A stretch of 20,547 nt of DNA from Syntrophomonadaceae bacterium. GTDB taxonomy: Bacteria > Bacillota > Dethiobacteria > DTU022. Shown here piece by piece: positions 1-7,213 of the stretch (position 1 is the first letter of the stretch; every line of letters begins with the position of its first letter). The notes below the pieces were generated by a model that made no database searches, was not told where the DNA came from, and saw nothing but the letters and a program-made list of their open reading frames with translations. Position numbers and translations under genes: made by a program. The stretch lies in contig PWFM01000119.1 in assembly GCA_003553895.1 (NCBI GenBank), positions 1 through 20,547 on the forward strand. The letters run 5' to 3'.

Positions 1-986
1 CCGGCAGCCGGTTTTCTCCGGGGCACCAGCAGGGCGGCGCCGGAAGGGGCAATATACCCCAGGGCCCCGCTTTCCGGGCCCAGGCGGTCCAATTCCTCCC
101 GGAAAGCGGCCCGGTTTAATTCCTGCGGGCGACCCCGGTCCAGGAAATTGTAATTTTCTTCGATTAACCGCTCTATTAATTTATACTGATCTTTAGCCAA
201 CCCGGAAACGAGGCGATGGGCCGGCAGCATCAGCAGGCCGGAATCGGAGGCGCCGACCAGGGTAGCCAGGACATAGCCGGCCCCGGGCAGGCGGTTGAGA
301 TCGCTTTTACGGCTGTAATGAAGGGCTGTTTCGTAGCGGTGATGACCATCGGCAATAAGCACCGGTCGCCCGGCCAGGCAGGCGGTAAAGCCGGCGATTA
401 GTTTCCGATCGTTAACCAGCCAGAGCCGGTGGTTTTGCCCCGAACTGTCGGTGGTTTCAAAAGCGGGCGGTTGGGAGACGACCTGTTCCCGGAATGAATC
501 CATAAACGGTTCGGGATCGGGGAAAAGGCCGAAAATGGGGCTGAAATTGGCCCCGGTATGCTTTAATAATTGAAAACGGTCTTCCTTAGGGCCGGCCATG
601 GTCTGTTCATGGGGCAGGACCAGGCCCGAGGAATAGGGCTCCAGTTTAAGGGCGGCCATAATACCGAAACGGGAAAGGGTTGTTCCCTGCCACTGAAATG
701 ACTGTTCATGGACATATAGGTTGTGGTCTCTTTCGGGCCGGAGAACGCCGGATTCCAACCACTGCCGCAAAACAGTTTTTGCCCTGGTATAGCGGTTTTC
801 GGTCTCAGTGTCTTGCGGGTCGGTTTTCCCATATTCAAGGCGGATGACGTTGTAGGGATTATGGCGGTGCAGCTTCTCCTGCTCATCTGGATCGATTACG
901 TCATAAGGGGGGGTAATAAGCGAGCCAGGATCGGCAACGAGTTCCCGGTTGTAGGTGATGCCTTTAAATGGTTTGATTACGGCCAA
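1..986 (-). CDS. DUF1015 family protein, C-terminus cut by window edge
   Basis: A single open frame runs on the minus strand from 986 to the left edge, about 328 codons with no stop. It begins LAVIKPFKGITYN and contains TPPYDVIDPDEQ near the N-terminus and DGHHRYETAL at about residues 213-222, both hallmarks of the DUF1015 family. Family members are usually around 400 residues, so roughly 70-100 residues are missing beyond position 1. The start is a TTG at 984-986, chosen because a G-rich Shine-Dalgarno (GGGGGGAG on the minus strand, 993-1000) lies just upstream and homologs begin at this point. The biochemical function of the family is not settled, so I assign none. It is transcribed divergently from rpsB and is not part of the ribosomal operon. 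No signal peptide or membrane segment is seen. Family assignment is firm; the start codon is likely. Confidence 0.88.
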   Translation of the reverse strand, partial: MAVIKPFKGITYNRELVADPGSLITPPYDVIDPDEQEKLHRHNPYNVIRLEYGKTDPQDTETENRYTRAKTVLRQWLESGVLRPERDHNLYVHEQSFQWQGTTLSRFGIMAALKLEPYSSGLVLPHEQTMAGPKEDRFQLLKHTGANFSPIFGLFPDPEPFMDSFREQVVSQPPAFETTDSSGQNHRLWLVNDRKLIAGFTACLAGRPVLIADGHHRYETALHYSRKSDLNRLPGAGYVLATLVGASDSGLLMLPAHRLVSGLAKDQYKLIERLIEENYNFLDRGRPQELNRAAFREELDRLGPESGALGYIAPSGAALLVPRRKPAA

Positions 987-1030
987 GATTGTCTCCCCCC
1001 GGTCCTCGTTTCCCTGCTGCAGACACTAAA

Positions 1031-1059
1031 ATTCTATAACAACCGGTGGGGCATTGCAA
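1031..1059 (-). promoter_or_regulatory. Predicted sigma-A-type promoter of the DUF1015 gene
   Basis: On the minus strand, TTGCAA (1054-1059) is followed by a 17-base spacer and TAGAAT (1031-1036), matching the -35/-10 consensus at 4/6 and 5/6 positions. Transcription would begin near 1024, about 40 bases before the TTG start. An overlapping TATAGA offers a second -10 with a 15-base spacer. Confidence 0.5.
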
Positions 1060-1069
1060 TAGAAGCGGT

Positions 1070-1106
1070 GGCAAAGCGCTTTTGCCGGCAAAGATTGACT
1101 TTTGCA
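1070..1106. repeat. Tandem pair of inverted repeats between divergent promoters
   Basis: Two adjacent units have the form GGCAAAG-n-CTTTTGC: unit 1 at 1070-1085 with a 2-base centre (CG) and unit 2 at 1087-1105 with a 5-base centre (ATTGA). Their junction forms a perfect 12-base palindrome, TTTGCCGGCAAA (1081-1092). The block lies directly upstream of the rpsB -35 and also upstream of the minus-strand -35, a typical place for a regulator to bind. No regulator is identified. Confidence 0.55.
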
Positions 1107-1135
1107 TTGCCATGTCGGAGGAACTGTGCTATACT
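1107..1135 (+). promoter_or_regulatory. Predicted promoter of rpsB-tsf, extended -10
   Basis: TTGCCA (1107-1112, 5/6 match) is followed by a 17-base spacer and TATACT (1130-1135, 5/6 match), with an upstream TG at 1127-1128 making an extended -10. Transcription would start near 1142 and leave a leader of about 105 bases before rpsB. That leader contains a CCGGATCCGG palindrome but no recognised riboswitch. Confidence 0.72.
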
Positions 1136-1246
1136 ACCTCTGGTAATTTCAAATACTCACGCTCGCCGAGGCCGGATCCGGTTGGCTTCAGGCTTGGATT
1201 ACGGGTATGACGCGGGCGGCGGTAAAAACAAAAGGAGGAATTTATT

Positions 1247-2179
1247 TTGGCCAAGGTTACTATGAAACAATTGTTGGAGGCGGGGGTTCATTTTGGGCAC
1301 CAGACCCGCCGCTGGAACCCGAAGATGAAAAATTACATCTTCACCGAGCGTAACGGAATCTACATTATCGACCTCCAAAAAACAGTAAAGCTTCTTGATG
1401 CAACCTACAACTATGTCCGTGACTTGATTGCCGACGGCGGCAATATCGTATTTGTCGGAACCAAGAAACAGGCCCAGGAATCTATCCGGTTTGAAGCCGA
1501 AAGGTGTGGCGCCCATTACGTGAACCACCGGTGGCTGGGCGGGATGCTCACTAATTTCAATACCATCCGCAAGCGGATCGATCGCATGCTCAGGTTGGAA
1601 GCAATGGAAACTGACGGGACCTTCGAAAGATTGACTAAAAAAGAAGTGCTTACCCTGCAGAACGAGAAGCAGAGGCTGCATAAGTTTTTAAGCGGCATCC
1701 GCAACATGAGAGAACTGCCGGAAGCTATATATGTGGCCGACCCGCGCAAGGAAAAAATTGCTGTTGCTGAAGCGAGAAAACTCGGTATACCGGTAATCGC
1801 CATTGTCGATACAAATTGCGATCCGGACGAAATAGACTTTTTGATCCCGGGCAATGATGACGCTATCAGGGCGGTTAAGCTGATCACGTCGGTAATCGCC
1901 GACGCAGTGCTGGAAGGCAAGCAGATTAGCGAGCAGCCTGAAGCGGAGGAGGAACCCGAAGCCGAGGAAAAAACCCTGGCGGACGTTGATGAAACAACTG
2001 CGGTTGAAGAGGCTGGAGCAGAAAGCGAAAGCAGCGCCGCCCTCAACCTGTCGGTAGACGAGGAAGATGTCTCCAACATTTCCGCAGCCCAGGTTGTGGA
2101 AGGATCGGAACAGAAACCGGAGGGAGCGGCCGAGGAAAGCGCCGAAGCCGAGGAAACCGGCGATGAAGAAAAGCAATAA
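1247..2179 (+). CDS. rpsB: 30S ribosomal protein S2 with long acidic C-terminal tail
   Basis: S2 is a late-assembling small-subunit protein on the solvent side near the head-body junction. The start MKQLLEAGVHFGHQTRRWNP and the internal HRWLGGMLTNF and PGNDDAIRAVKLI are diagnostic. The TTG start at 1247 is set by AGGAGG at 1233-1238, eight bases upstream, and by homology of the N-terminus. The conserved core ends around residue 227. It is followed by about 83 residues rich in Glu, Ala and Ser, with 30 Asp or Glu, low in hydrophobics and probably disordered. The usual bacterial S2 is about 230-260 residues; this one is 310. It is the first gene of the plus-strand cluster, 69 bases before tsf, and transcribed from the promoter at 1107-1135. 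Confidence 0.97.
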   Translation: MAKVTMKQLLEAGVHFGHQTRRWNPKMKNYIFTERNGIYIIDLQKTVKLLDATYNYVRDLIADGGNIVFVGTKKQAQESIRFEAERCGAHYVNHRWLGGMLTNFNTIRKRIDRMLRLEAMETDGTFERLTKKEVLTLQNEKQRLHKFLSGIRNMRELPEAIYVADPRKEKIAVAEARKLGIPVIAIVDTNCDPDEIDFLIPGNDDAIRAVKLITSVIADAVLEGKQISEQPEAEEEPEAEEKTLADVDETTAVEEAGAESESSAALNLSVDEEDVSNISAAQVVEGSEQKPEGAAEESAEAEETGDEEKQ

Positions 2180-2248
2180 AAAAGTTGCGATCCCGACAGT
2201 TAAATATAAACCAAAACCAATTAAGTTAAAATAGAGGAGTGTAGATTG

Positions 2249-2878
2249 ATGCATATCGATGCCCAGGTAGTCAAGGCTTTGCGCGAAAAAACCGGCGCCG
2301 GCATGATGGACTGCAAAAAAGCCCTGCAGGAAGCCGGTGGAGATGAAGAGAAGGCAGTCAGCGCCCTGCGGGAAAAGGGACTGGCCCAGGCCGCGAAACG
2401 GGCGGGCAGAACTGCCAACCAGGGGCTTGTTGACTCATATATCCACCTGGGGGGCAAAATCGGGGTCCTGGTTGAAGTAAACTGCGAAACCGACTTTGTG
2501 GCCCGGAATGATGAATTTAAGGAGTTCGTCCGCAATATCTGCCTCCAGGTAGCCGCTACAAACCCGGCCTACCTGGCCAGGGAAGATGTCCCTGAAAATG
2601 AGCTGGAGAATGAACGTCAGATTATAAGAGCCCAGGCCCTCAATGAAGGAAAGCCCGAAAAAGTAATCGATAAGATTATCGAAGGTCGGATTGATAAGTT
2701 CTACAAGGAAAACTGCCTCTTAGAGCAGGCTTACGTCAAAGACGAAGAGATTACCATCAGCGAACTTTTGACCGACCTGATTGCCAGGATAGGCGAAAAC
2801 ATTGTTATCAGGCGTTACTGTCGCTTCGAATTGGGGCAGGGGCTTGAGTCGGACAACTCAAGTGGCTGCGGAAGTTAA
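2249..2878 (+). CDS. tsf: Elongation factor Ts (short form), 3' end possibly frameshifted
   Basis: EF-Ts is the guanine-nucleotide exchange factor for EF-Tu. The UBA-like N-terminal domain with LREKTGAGMMDCKKAL (about residues 11-26) and NCETDFVARN (78-87) identify it, and the length of 209 residues fits the short EF-Ts of many Clostridia. I prefer ATG 2249 to the TTG at 2246; GAGGAG at 2234-2239 serves both, nine or six bases away. Similarity continues through RYCRFELGQGLE, then the frame ends with an atypical SDNSSGCGS. The +1 frame from 2850 instead reads RTTQVAAEVKQ, which resembles the usual FAAEV-type end. A sequencing or real indel near 2849 is therefore likely. The gene shares a transcript with rpsB and ends before a terminator. 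Confidence 0.94.
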   Translation: MHIDAQVVKALREKTGAGMMDCKKALQEAGGDEEKAVSALREKGLAQAAKRAGRTANQGLVDSYIHLGGKIGVLVEVNCETDFVARNDEFKEFVRNICLQVAATNPAYLAREDVPENELENERQIIRAQALNEGKPEKVIDKIIEGRIDKFYKENCLLEQAYVKDEEITISELLTDLIARIGENIVIRRYCRFELGQGLESDNSSGCGS

Positions 2879-2885
2879 GCAGAGC

Positions 2886-2916
2886 AAAAAGAACACTGCA
2901 AAGTGTTCTTTTTTTT
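2886..2916 (+). terminator. Intrinsic terminator after tsf
   Basis: The arms AAAGAACACT (2888-2897) and AGTGTTCTTT (2902-2911) pair perfectly over 10 bp around a GCAA tetraloop. Flanking A and T residues can extend the stem to 12 bp, and an eight-T run covers 2909-2916. It closes the rpsB-tsf unit. Confidence 0.9.
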
Positions 2917-2998
2917 AACGCTGAGCCGGGAAAAAAATTGTGGAGATTGAAGGTTTAAATGGCCATTTGTCGAATCTTAAAAAACGGGGGGTGCATTG

Positions 2999-3718
2999 GT
3001 GTCAAAACCTGCATACAACCGGGTAGTTTTGAAATTGAGCGGAGAAGCCCTGGCCGGTGATCGTGAATTTGGGATAGATCAAAAAGTAATGGATAGCATT
3101 GCCCTGCAGCTTAAGGAGGTCAATGCTTACAAAGTAGAAGTTGCCGTAGTTGTAGGCGGAGGCAACATATTTCGCGGCGCCCGGGCCGGAAAAGAAGGCA
3201 TGGACCGCGCTACCGCCGACTACATGGGCATGCTGGCCACGGTGATCAACGCTCTTGCCCTCCAGGATGCCCTGGAAAGACACGAGGTCGATACCAGGGT
3301 TCAGACGGCGGTGCAGATGCAGCAGGTAGCGGAGCCCTATATCAGGCGGAGAGCGCTGCGGCATTTGGAAAAAGGGCGCATTGTTATCTTTGCCGGGGGA
3401 ACGGGCAACCCCTATTTTTCCACTGATACGACGGCGGCTTTAAGGGCGGCAGAGATAGAAGCGGAGGTAATCCTGCTGGCCAAGGGCAAGGTTGATGCCG
3501 TCTATGATGCCGATCCCCTGCTTAATCCTGACGCTCACCGGTTTAGCGAACTTAATTATATCGAGGTAATTAATCAGCACCTGGGCGTTATGGATTCCAC
3601 GGCTGCTTCACTGTGCATGGACAACAAGATTCAACTGATCGTTTTCGGACTCAATTATGGCAATATCAAAAAAGCAATTATGGGCGAGAAAATAGGAACC
3701 TTAATTAGGGGTGGTTAA
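2999..3718 (+). CDS. pyrH: UMP kinase
   Basis: PyrH phosphorylates UMP to UDP with ATP and is the cytoplasmic hexameric amino-acid-kinase-fold enzyme of pyrimidine nucleotide synthesis. Diagnostic stretches are RVVLKLSGEAL at the N-terminus, VVGGGNIFRG, and GGTGNPYFSTDTTAALRA in the middle, followed by KVDAVYDADP. The 239-residue length is normal. GTG at 2999 is preferred to the adjacent TTG at 2996 because the G-rich ribosome binding site GGGGGG (2986-2991) is seven bases away and homologs begin MSKP. It sits 83 bases after the tsf terminator; I could not find a convincing promoter there, so it may depend on readthrough or on a promoter I cannot recognise. frr follows after three bases, so the two are co-expressed. 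Confidence 0.97.
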   Translation: MSKPAYNRVVLKLSGEALAGDREFGIDQKVMDSIALQLKEVNAYKVEVAVVVGGGNIFRGARAGKEGMDRATADYMGMLATVINALALQDALERHEVDTRVQTAVQMQQVAEPYIRRRALRHLEKGRIVIFAGGTGNPYFSTDTTAALRAAEIEAEVILLAKGKVDAVYDADPLLNPDAHRFSELNYIEVINQHLGVMDSTAASLCMDNKIQLIVFGLNYGNIKKAIMGEKIGTLIRGG

Positions 3719-3721
3719 GCT

Positions 3722-4279
3722 ATGACAGAAGATATTTATGCTGATGCCGAAGAGAAGATGGACAAGGCTATTACCGCTTTTCAGCGTGAACTGTCGACAT
3801 TGAGGGCAGGAAGGGCGATGCCTTCTCTGCTGGATCGGATTGAGGTTGATTATTACGGAGTGAGCACTCCGTTGAACCAGCTGGCCGGGGTGAGCGCCCC
3901 CGAACCGCGCCTGCTGGTTGTGCAGCCCTGGGACAAGCAGGCTATGCCGGAGATCGAAAAGGCCATTATGAAATCCGATCTGGGCCTGACTCCCAGCAAC
4001 GACGGCAACGTGATCAGGTTAACCATTCCGGAGCTAACCGAAGAAAGACGTAAAGACCTGGTCAAATATGTCCGCAAGAAGGCCGAAGAAGGCAGGGTGT
4101 CGATACGAAATATCCGCCGCGATGCCAACGACGAGATCAAGAAATTGGAAAAAGAAAGCGAGATCTCCGAAGATGAAAGCAGGCGTTCCCAGGACAGCAT
4201 CCAGGAGTTGACCAATGAGAAGATAGAAGAGATAGACAAGCTCCTGGATAACAAGGAAAAAGAAATGATGGAAGTTTAA
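3722..4279 (+). CDS. frr: Ribosome recycling factor
   Basis: RRF acts with EF-G to split post-termination ribosomes. The 185-residue length is standard. Characteristic parts are KAITAFQRELSTLRAGRA (helix 1 of the three-helix bundle), the small domain with YYGVSTPLNQLA, and the C-terminal helices containing ERRKDLVKYVRKKAEEGRVSIRNIRRD (written here in part: VSIRNIRRDAND). ATG 3722 follows AGGGGTGG (3707-3714), which overlaps the end of pyrH. The gene is three bases from pyrH and is followed by 154 noncoding bases with an inverted repeat and a terminator-like hairpin, so it is probably the last gene of a pyrH-frr unit. Confidence 0.97.
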   Translation: MTEDIYADAEEKMDKAITAFQRELSTLRAGRAMPSLLDRIEVDYYGVSTPLNQLAGVSAPEPRLLVVQPWDKQAMPEIEKAIMKSDLGLTPSNDGNVIRLTIPELTEERRKDLVKYVRKKAEEGRVSIRNIRRDANDEIKKLEKESEISEDESRRSQDSIQELTNEKIEEIDKLLDNKEKEMMEV

Positions 4280-4282
4280 CCG

Positions 4283-4331
4283 GAAGCGGTTTATACATTA
4301 TTATGAGCTGCGTCTGATCCAGAACCGCTTC
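4283..4331. repeat. Nine-base inverted repeat downstream of frr
   Basis: GAAGCGGTT (4283-4291) is perfectly complementary to AACCGCTTC (4323-4331) across a 31-base AT-rich loop. There is no T-run directly after it. It could be a 3'-end RNA structure or a protein site; the function is unknown. Confidence 0.5.
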
Positions 4332-4375
4332 GCTATAATATTCTAACCTGGTTATTGGCAATGACAAACCAGAGG

Positions 4376-4415
4376 CGGCTCTCTCTTGGCAGGAGAAGGG
4401 GGAGCCGTTATTTTT
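4376..4415 (+). terminator. Terminator or attenuator between frr and uppS
   Basis: The arms 4376-4387 and 4396-4407 form a continuous 12-bp stem with two G-U pairs (CGGCTCTCTCTT with AAGGGGGAGCCG) around an eight-base loop. TTATTTTT follows at 4408-4415. It resembles an intrinsic terminator, ending only 18 bases before the uppS start, so it may act as an attenuator. A short alternative hairpin, CCGTT (4405-4409) with AACGG (4417-4421), would break the base of this stem. Confidence 0.7.
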
Positions 4416-4433
4416 GAACGGTGGAGTTTGTAA

Positions 4434-5177
4434 TTGGCTACTTCAAAAAGAGAAGCTGAACTGAAGCAAAGGATCGACCCGGGAAAGGTCCCCCGCCATA
4501 TTGCGATTATTATGGACGGCAACGGCCGCTGGGCCGTAGAAAAGGGCCTGCCCAGGCAGGAGGGTCACCGGCAAGGTGTGGAAACCGTCCGGGATACGGT
4601 CAGGTGCGCCAATGATCTTGGTATCGGGATCCTGACCCTTTTTGCCTTTTCTACGGAAAACTGGCAGCGTCCGGCCTGGGAAGTCAATTACCTGATGAGC
4701 CTGCCCGAAAAGTATTTTCAATCCGAACTGCCGGAACTAATTCGCAACAACGTTCGGGTCAGGTTAATCGGCGATAAAGCCAGGTTGCCCGGTAAAGTTA
4801 GAAAAGCGGTTGAAGACGGCTCGGAAGCGACCAAAAACAATACGGGGATGATTTTGAATTTTGCCCTGAACTACGGGGGCCGATCTGAGATCCTGCGGGC
4901 TGTTAACGACCTGCTCAGCGATGCGGCGGCGGGTAATGTAAAGGGCCGGATCGATGAAAACAAGTTTTCTGCTTACCTTTACACAGCCGGACTGCCCGAT
5001 CCGGACCTGTTGATCAGGACCGGCGCAGAAAAAAGAATTAGTAATTTTTTATTATGGCAGCTGGCCTATGCAGAACTATGGTTTTCAAATGTGTACTGGC
5101 CTGATTTTTCCAGGCTTCACTTGATAGAAGCGGTGCATGATTACCAGATGCGCAAAAGGCGGTTCGGTAAACTCTAA
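4434..5177 (+). CDS. uppS: Isoprenyl (undecaprenyl) diphosphate synthase
   Basis: This cis-prenyltransferase extends farnesyl diphosphate with isopentenyl diphosphate to make the C55 lipid carrier for cell-wall synthesis. It shows IAIIMDGNGRWA with catalytic Asp at residue 28, the FSTENWQRP motif, and a C-terminal IRTGAEKRISNFLLWQLAYAE region (here cited in part: SNFLLWQLAYAELWF) that holds the diphosphate-binding residues. The 247-residue length is normal. The TTG start at 4434 is supported by GGTGGAG (4420-4426), seven bases away. No promoter is evident downstream of the preceding hairpin, suggesting expression by readthrough. cdsA follows after 19 bases. The exact chain length of the product is inferred from the genomic setting. 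Confidence 0.95.
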   Translation: MATSKREAELKQRIDPGKVPRHIAIIMDGNGRWAVEKGLPRQEGHRQGVETVRDTVRCANDLGIGILTLFAFSTENWQRPAWEVNYLMSLPEKYFQSELPELIRNNVRVRLIGDKARLPGKVRKAVEDGSEATKNNTGMILNFALNYGGRSEILRAVNDLLSDAAAGNVKGRIDENKFSAYLYTAGLPDPDLLIRTGAEKRISNFLLWQLAYAELWFSNVYWPDFSRLHLIEAVHDYQMRKRRFGKL

Positions 5178-5196
5178 TAAATAAAGGTGATTATTA

Positions 5197-6006
5197 ATGC
5201 TGCTGCTCCGTATATTATCAGCCCTGGTGGGCATACCAGTTATAATTGTGGGCATTTATTATGGCGGCCCCTGGTTTGCGCTGTTATTGCTTTTAATCAT
5301 AAATGTGGCCATTTTTGAGTACAACCAGGTCATTAAGATCGGAAATTCCAGTTTCCTGGCAGTGGTTAACCACCTGGGTGTTAGCTTTTATTTAATCATT
5401 ATTTATCTCGAAGAGTATGCCTTGATCACCCCCCTGTTCCTGGTCCTGCTTTTTATTATGTTCGTCAACGTTTTATTCAACATGGAGGTTGAAGAAAAAC
5501 AAAGCTTTAGCGAGTCGGCCACGGCGCTGTGGGGTGTTGTATACCTCGGGGTGCTTTTTGGCTACCTGCTGATGCTGCGCCTGCAGCCTGAAGGGGCTTT
5601 GTATACTTATGCCCTGTTTGCCGGGATCTGGATTCATGACACCATGGCTTATTTCATCGGGGTTAAGTGGGGAATACGTAAATTTGCGCCTCAGATCAGC
5701 CCCAAAAAATCGGTGGAAGGTTCCCTGGCCGGAATGGGCGGGACCATTATCGTCTTTTTTTCAGCAGCAATCCTTTTTCCGGAGCTTTTTGCTTTTCCCC
5801 CGGCCGGGGCCATTATCCTGGCCCTCGGAATATCTGTATTTGCCCAGCTGGGCGATCTAATGGAGTCGGCCCTGAAGCGGCAGATGCAGGTTAAAGATTC
5901 CGGGTCTATTATTCCGGGACACGGGGGAGTGCTGGATCGCTTCGACAGCATTATGCTGGCCGCGCCTTTTGCTTATTATTTCTTCCTGCTTGCCGGCATG
6001 TTTTAA
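5197..6006 (+). CDS. cdsA: Phosphatidate cytidylyltransferase
   Basis: CdsA converts phosphatidic acid and CTP to CDP-diacylglycerol, the branch-point precursor of bacterial phospholipids, in the inner membrane. The protein is highly hydrophobic, with several predicted membrane segments spread over 269 residues. The C-terminal signature KDSGSIIPGHGGVLDRFDS (residues 233-251), preceded by ESALKR, carries the Mg-binding aspartates. ATG 5197 follows AAAGGTGA (5183-5190). The order uppS-cdsA-dxr is typical of Firmicutes and supports the call. Confidence 0.96.
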   Translation: MLLLRILSALVGIPVIIVGIYYGGPWFALLLLLIINVAIFEYNQVIKIGNSSFLAVVNHLGVSFYLIIIYLEEYALITPLFLVLLFIMFVNVLFNMEVEEKQSFSESATALWGVVYLGVLFGYLLMLRLQPEGALYTYALFAGIWIHDTMAYFIGVKWGIRKFAPQISPKKSVEGSLAGMGGTIIVFFSAAILFPELFAFPPAGAIILALGISVFAQLGDLMESALKRQMQVKDSGSIIPGHGGVLDRFDSIMLAAPFAYYFFLLAGMF

Positions 6007-6043
6007 CCGGCATTAATTTTCAAGAATTTGGACATGGTGTATA

Positions 6044-7213
6044 ATGGAAAAGAAGATTGCAATACTAGGTTCGACAGGCTCAATAGGACGGCAAACCCTG
6101 GAGGTAGTCGAGGCCCTTGGCAAAGGCTACAGGGTGGTTGCCCTGACCGCGAACAACAACGATAGCCTGCTGGCGGAGCAAATCAGGCGTTTTAAACCCG
6201 ACCTGGCCGTTTTAACCGGCGCTGAAGCCGCCGCCAGGCTGGTCCATAACGTTGCCGGAACAGGTTGCGCTGTCCAACAGGGCAAGGAAGGACAGCTGCA
6301 GGCAGCTACCTGGCCCACAGCCGACCTGGTTGTTCTGGCCCAGGTCGGGTTCAGCGGTTTCGCGCCCCTGGTTGCCGCTTTGAAAGAGGGCAAAAGAGTT
6401 GCCCTGGCCAATAAAGAATCACTGGTTATAGGAGGATCGATATTAAAGGGCATGGGGCTGCTGGACCGGGAGAAAATCCTGCCGGTTGACAGTGAACATT
6501 CAGCCATCTGGCAGTGCCTGGGCAATGCGGGACCTGAAGAAGTGGCCCGGGTTTACCTGACCGCGTCAGGAGGACCTTTTTTCGGGTGGAACAAAGAAAG
6601 CCTCCATGCTGTGACCCCTGCCCAGGCCCTGAAGCATCCAAACTGGCAGATGGGAAACAAGATCACCATCGATTCGGCTACGATGATGAACAAAGGACTT
6701 GAGGTTATTGAAGCAAAGTGGCTGTTTAACCTGGACCTTGAGCAAATAGACGTAATTATCCACCGGCAGAGCATAATACATTCAATGGTGGAATATATCG
6801 ACGGATCCATAATAGCCCAGCTGGGTGAGCCCGATATGCGCCTGCCTATTCAACAAGCCCTTACCCATCCGGTGCGCGTAAAAAGCCCGGTAAAGAACTT
6901 AAATCCTTTTGATAAAAGACTTGACTTTTATCCGCCCGACCGGGATAATTTTCCTTGCCTCGACCTGGCTTACCGGGCGGCGTATTTGGATGGAACCATG
7001 CCGGCCGTCCTTAACGGGGCCAATGAAGTGGCCGTAGAGGAGTTTATTGGAAACAGGATCGGTTTCACCGCCATTCCTGAGGTTATCAGGGCGGTCATGG
7101 ACCGGCACACAATAATTGATAATCCCGGCATCGATGATGTTGTTGATGCCGATCAATGGTCTCGCCGGAAAGCGGTTGAGATAATAGATGCGCAGACGGG
7201 AAGGATGAGTTAA
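6044..7213 (+). CDS. dxr: 1-deoxy-D-xylulose 5-phosphate reductoisomerase
   Basis: Dxr catalyses the first committed step of the MEP isoprenoid pathway, converting DXP to MEP with NADPH and a divalent metal. The NADPH-binding GSTGSIG is near the N-terminus, NKESLV starts at residue 123, and the metal ligands lie in VDSEHSA (Asp149, Glu151). HPNWQMGNKITIDSATMMNK and IIHRQSIIHSMVEY cover the substrate-binding region. The length of 389 residues is normal. The ribosome binding site before ATG 6044 is weak (GGTG, 6036-6039). rseP starts immediately after the stop codon. Together with ispG downstream, two MEP-pathway steps are encoded here. Confidence 0.97.
   Translation: MEKKIAILGSTGSIGRQTLEVVEALGKGYRVVALTANNNDSLLAEQIRRFKPDLAVLTGAEAAARLVHNVAGTGCAVQQGKEGQLQAATWPTADLVVLAQVGFSGFAPLVAALKEGKRVALANKESLVIGGSILKGMGLLDREKILPVDSEHSAIWQCLGNAGPEEVARVYLTASGGPFFGWNKESLHAVTPAQALKHPNWQMGNKITIDSATMMNKGLEVIEAKWLFNLDLEQIDVIIHRQSIIHSMVEYIDGSIIAQLGEPDMRLPIQQALTHPVRVKSPVKNLNPFDKRLDFYPPDRDNFPCLDLAYRAAYLDGTMPAVLNGANEVAVEEFIGNRIGFTAIPEVIRAVMDRHTIIDNPGIDDVVDADQWSRRKAVEIIDAQTGRMS

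Noticed and set aside
723..1265. 180-codon plus-strand frame across the DUF1015 start and the promoter region
   Set aside because: It is antisense to well-conserved DUF1015 coding sequence, crosses both predicted promoters, and the product resembles nothing.
1688..2254. 188-codon minus-strand frame over the rpsB tail
   Set aside because: It mirrors the Glu-rich tail of S2 (Glu codons read as Leu/Phe/Ser in antisense) and has no ribosome binding site.
2959..2998. ATG at 2959 as a small upstream ORF before pyrH
   Set aside because: It is out of frame with pyrH, has only a poor ribosome binding site, and reads into pyrH without resemblance to a protein.
4311..4335. GAACCGC resembling part of a T-box
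   Set aside because: The rest of the T-box consensus and the specifier stem are missing, and the downstream gene is not one usually T-box controlled.
4334..4339. Perfect TATAAT upstream of uppS
   Set aside because: No acceptable -35 or TG extension at the right distance, and a terminator-like hairpin follows.
6017..6045. TATAAT (6040-6045) with TTTTCA 17 bases upstream, before dxr
   Set aside because: The -10 overlaps the dxr start codon, so it could not drive dxr; it is likely chance.
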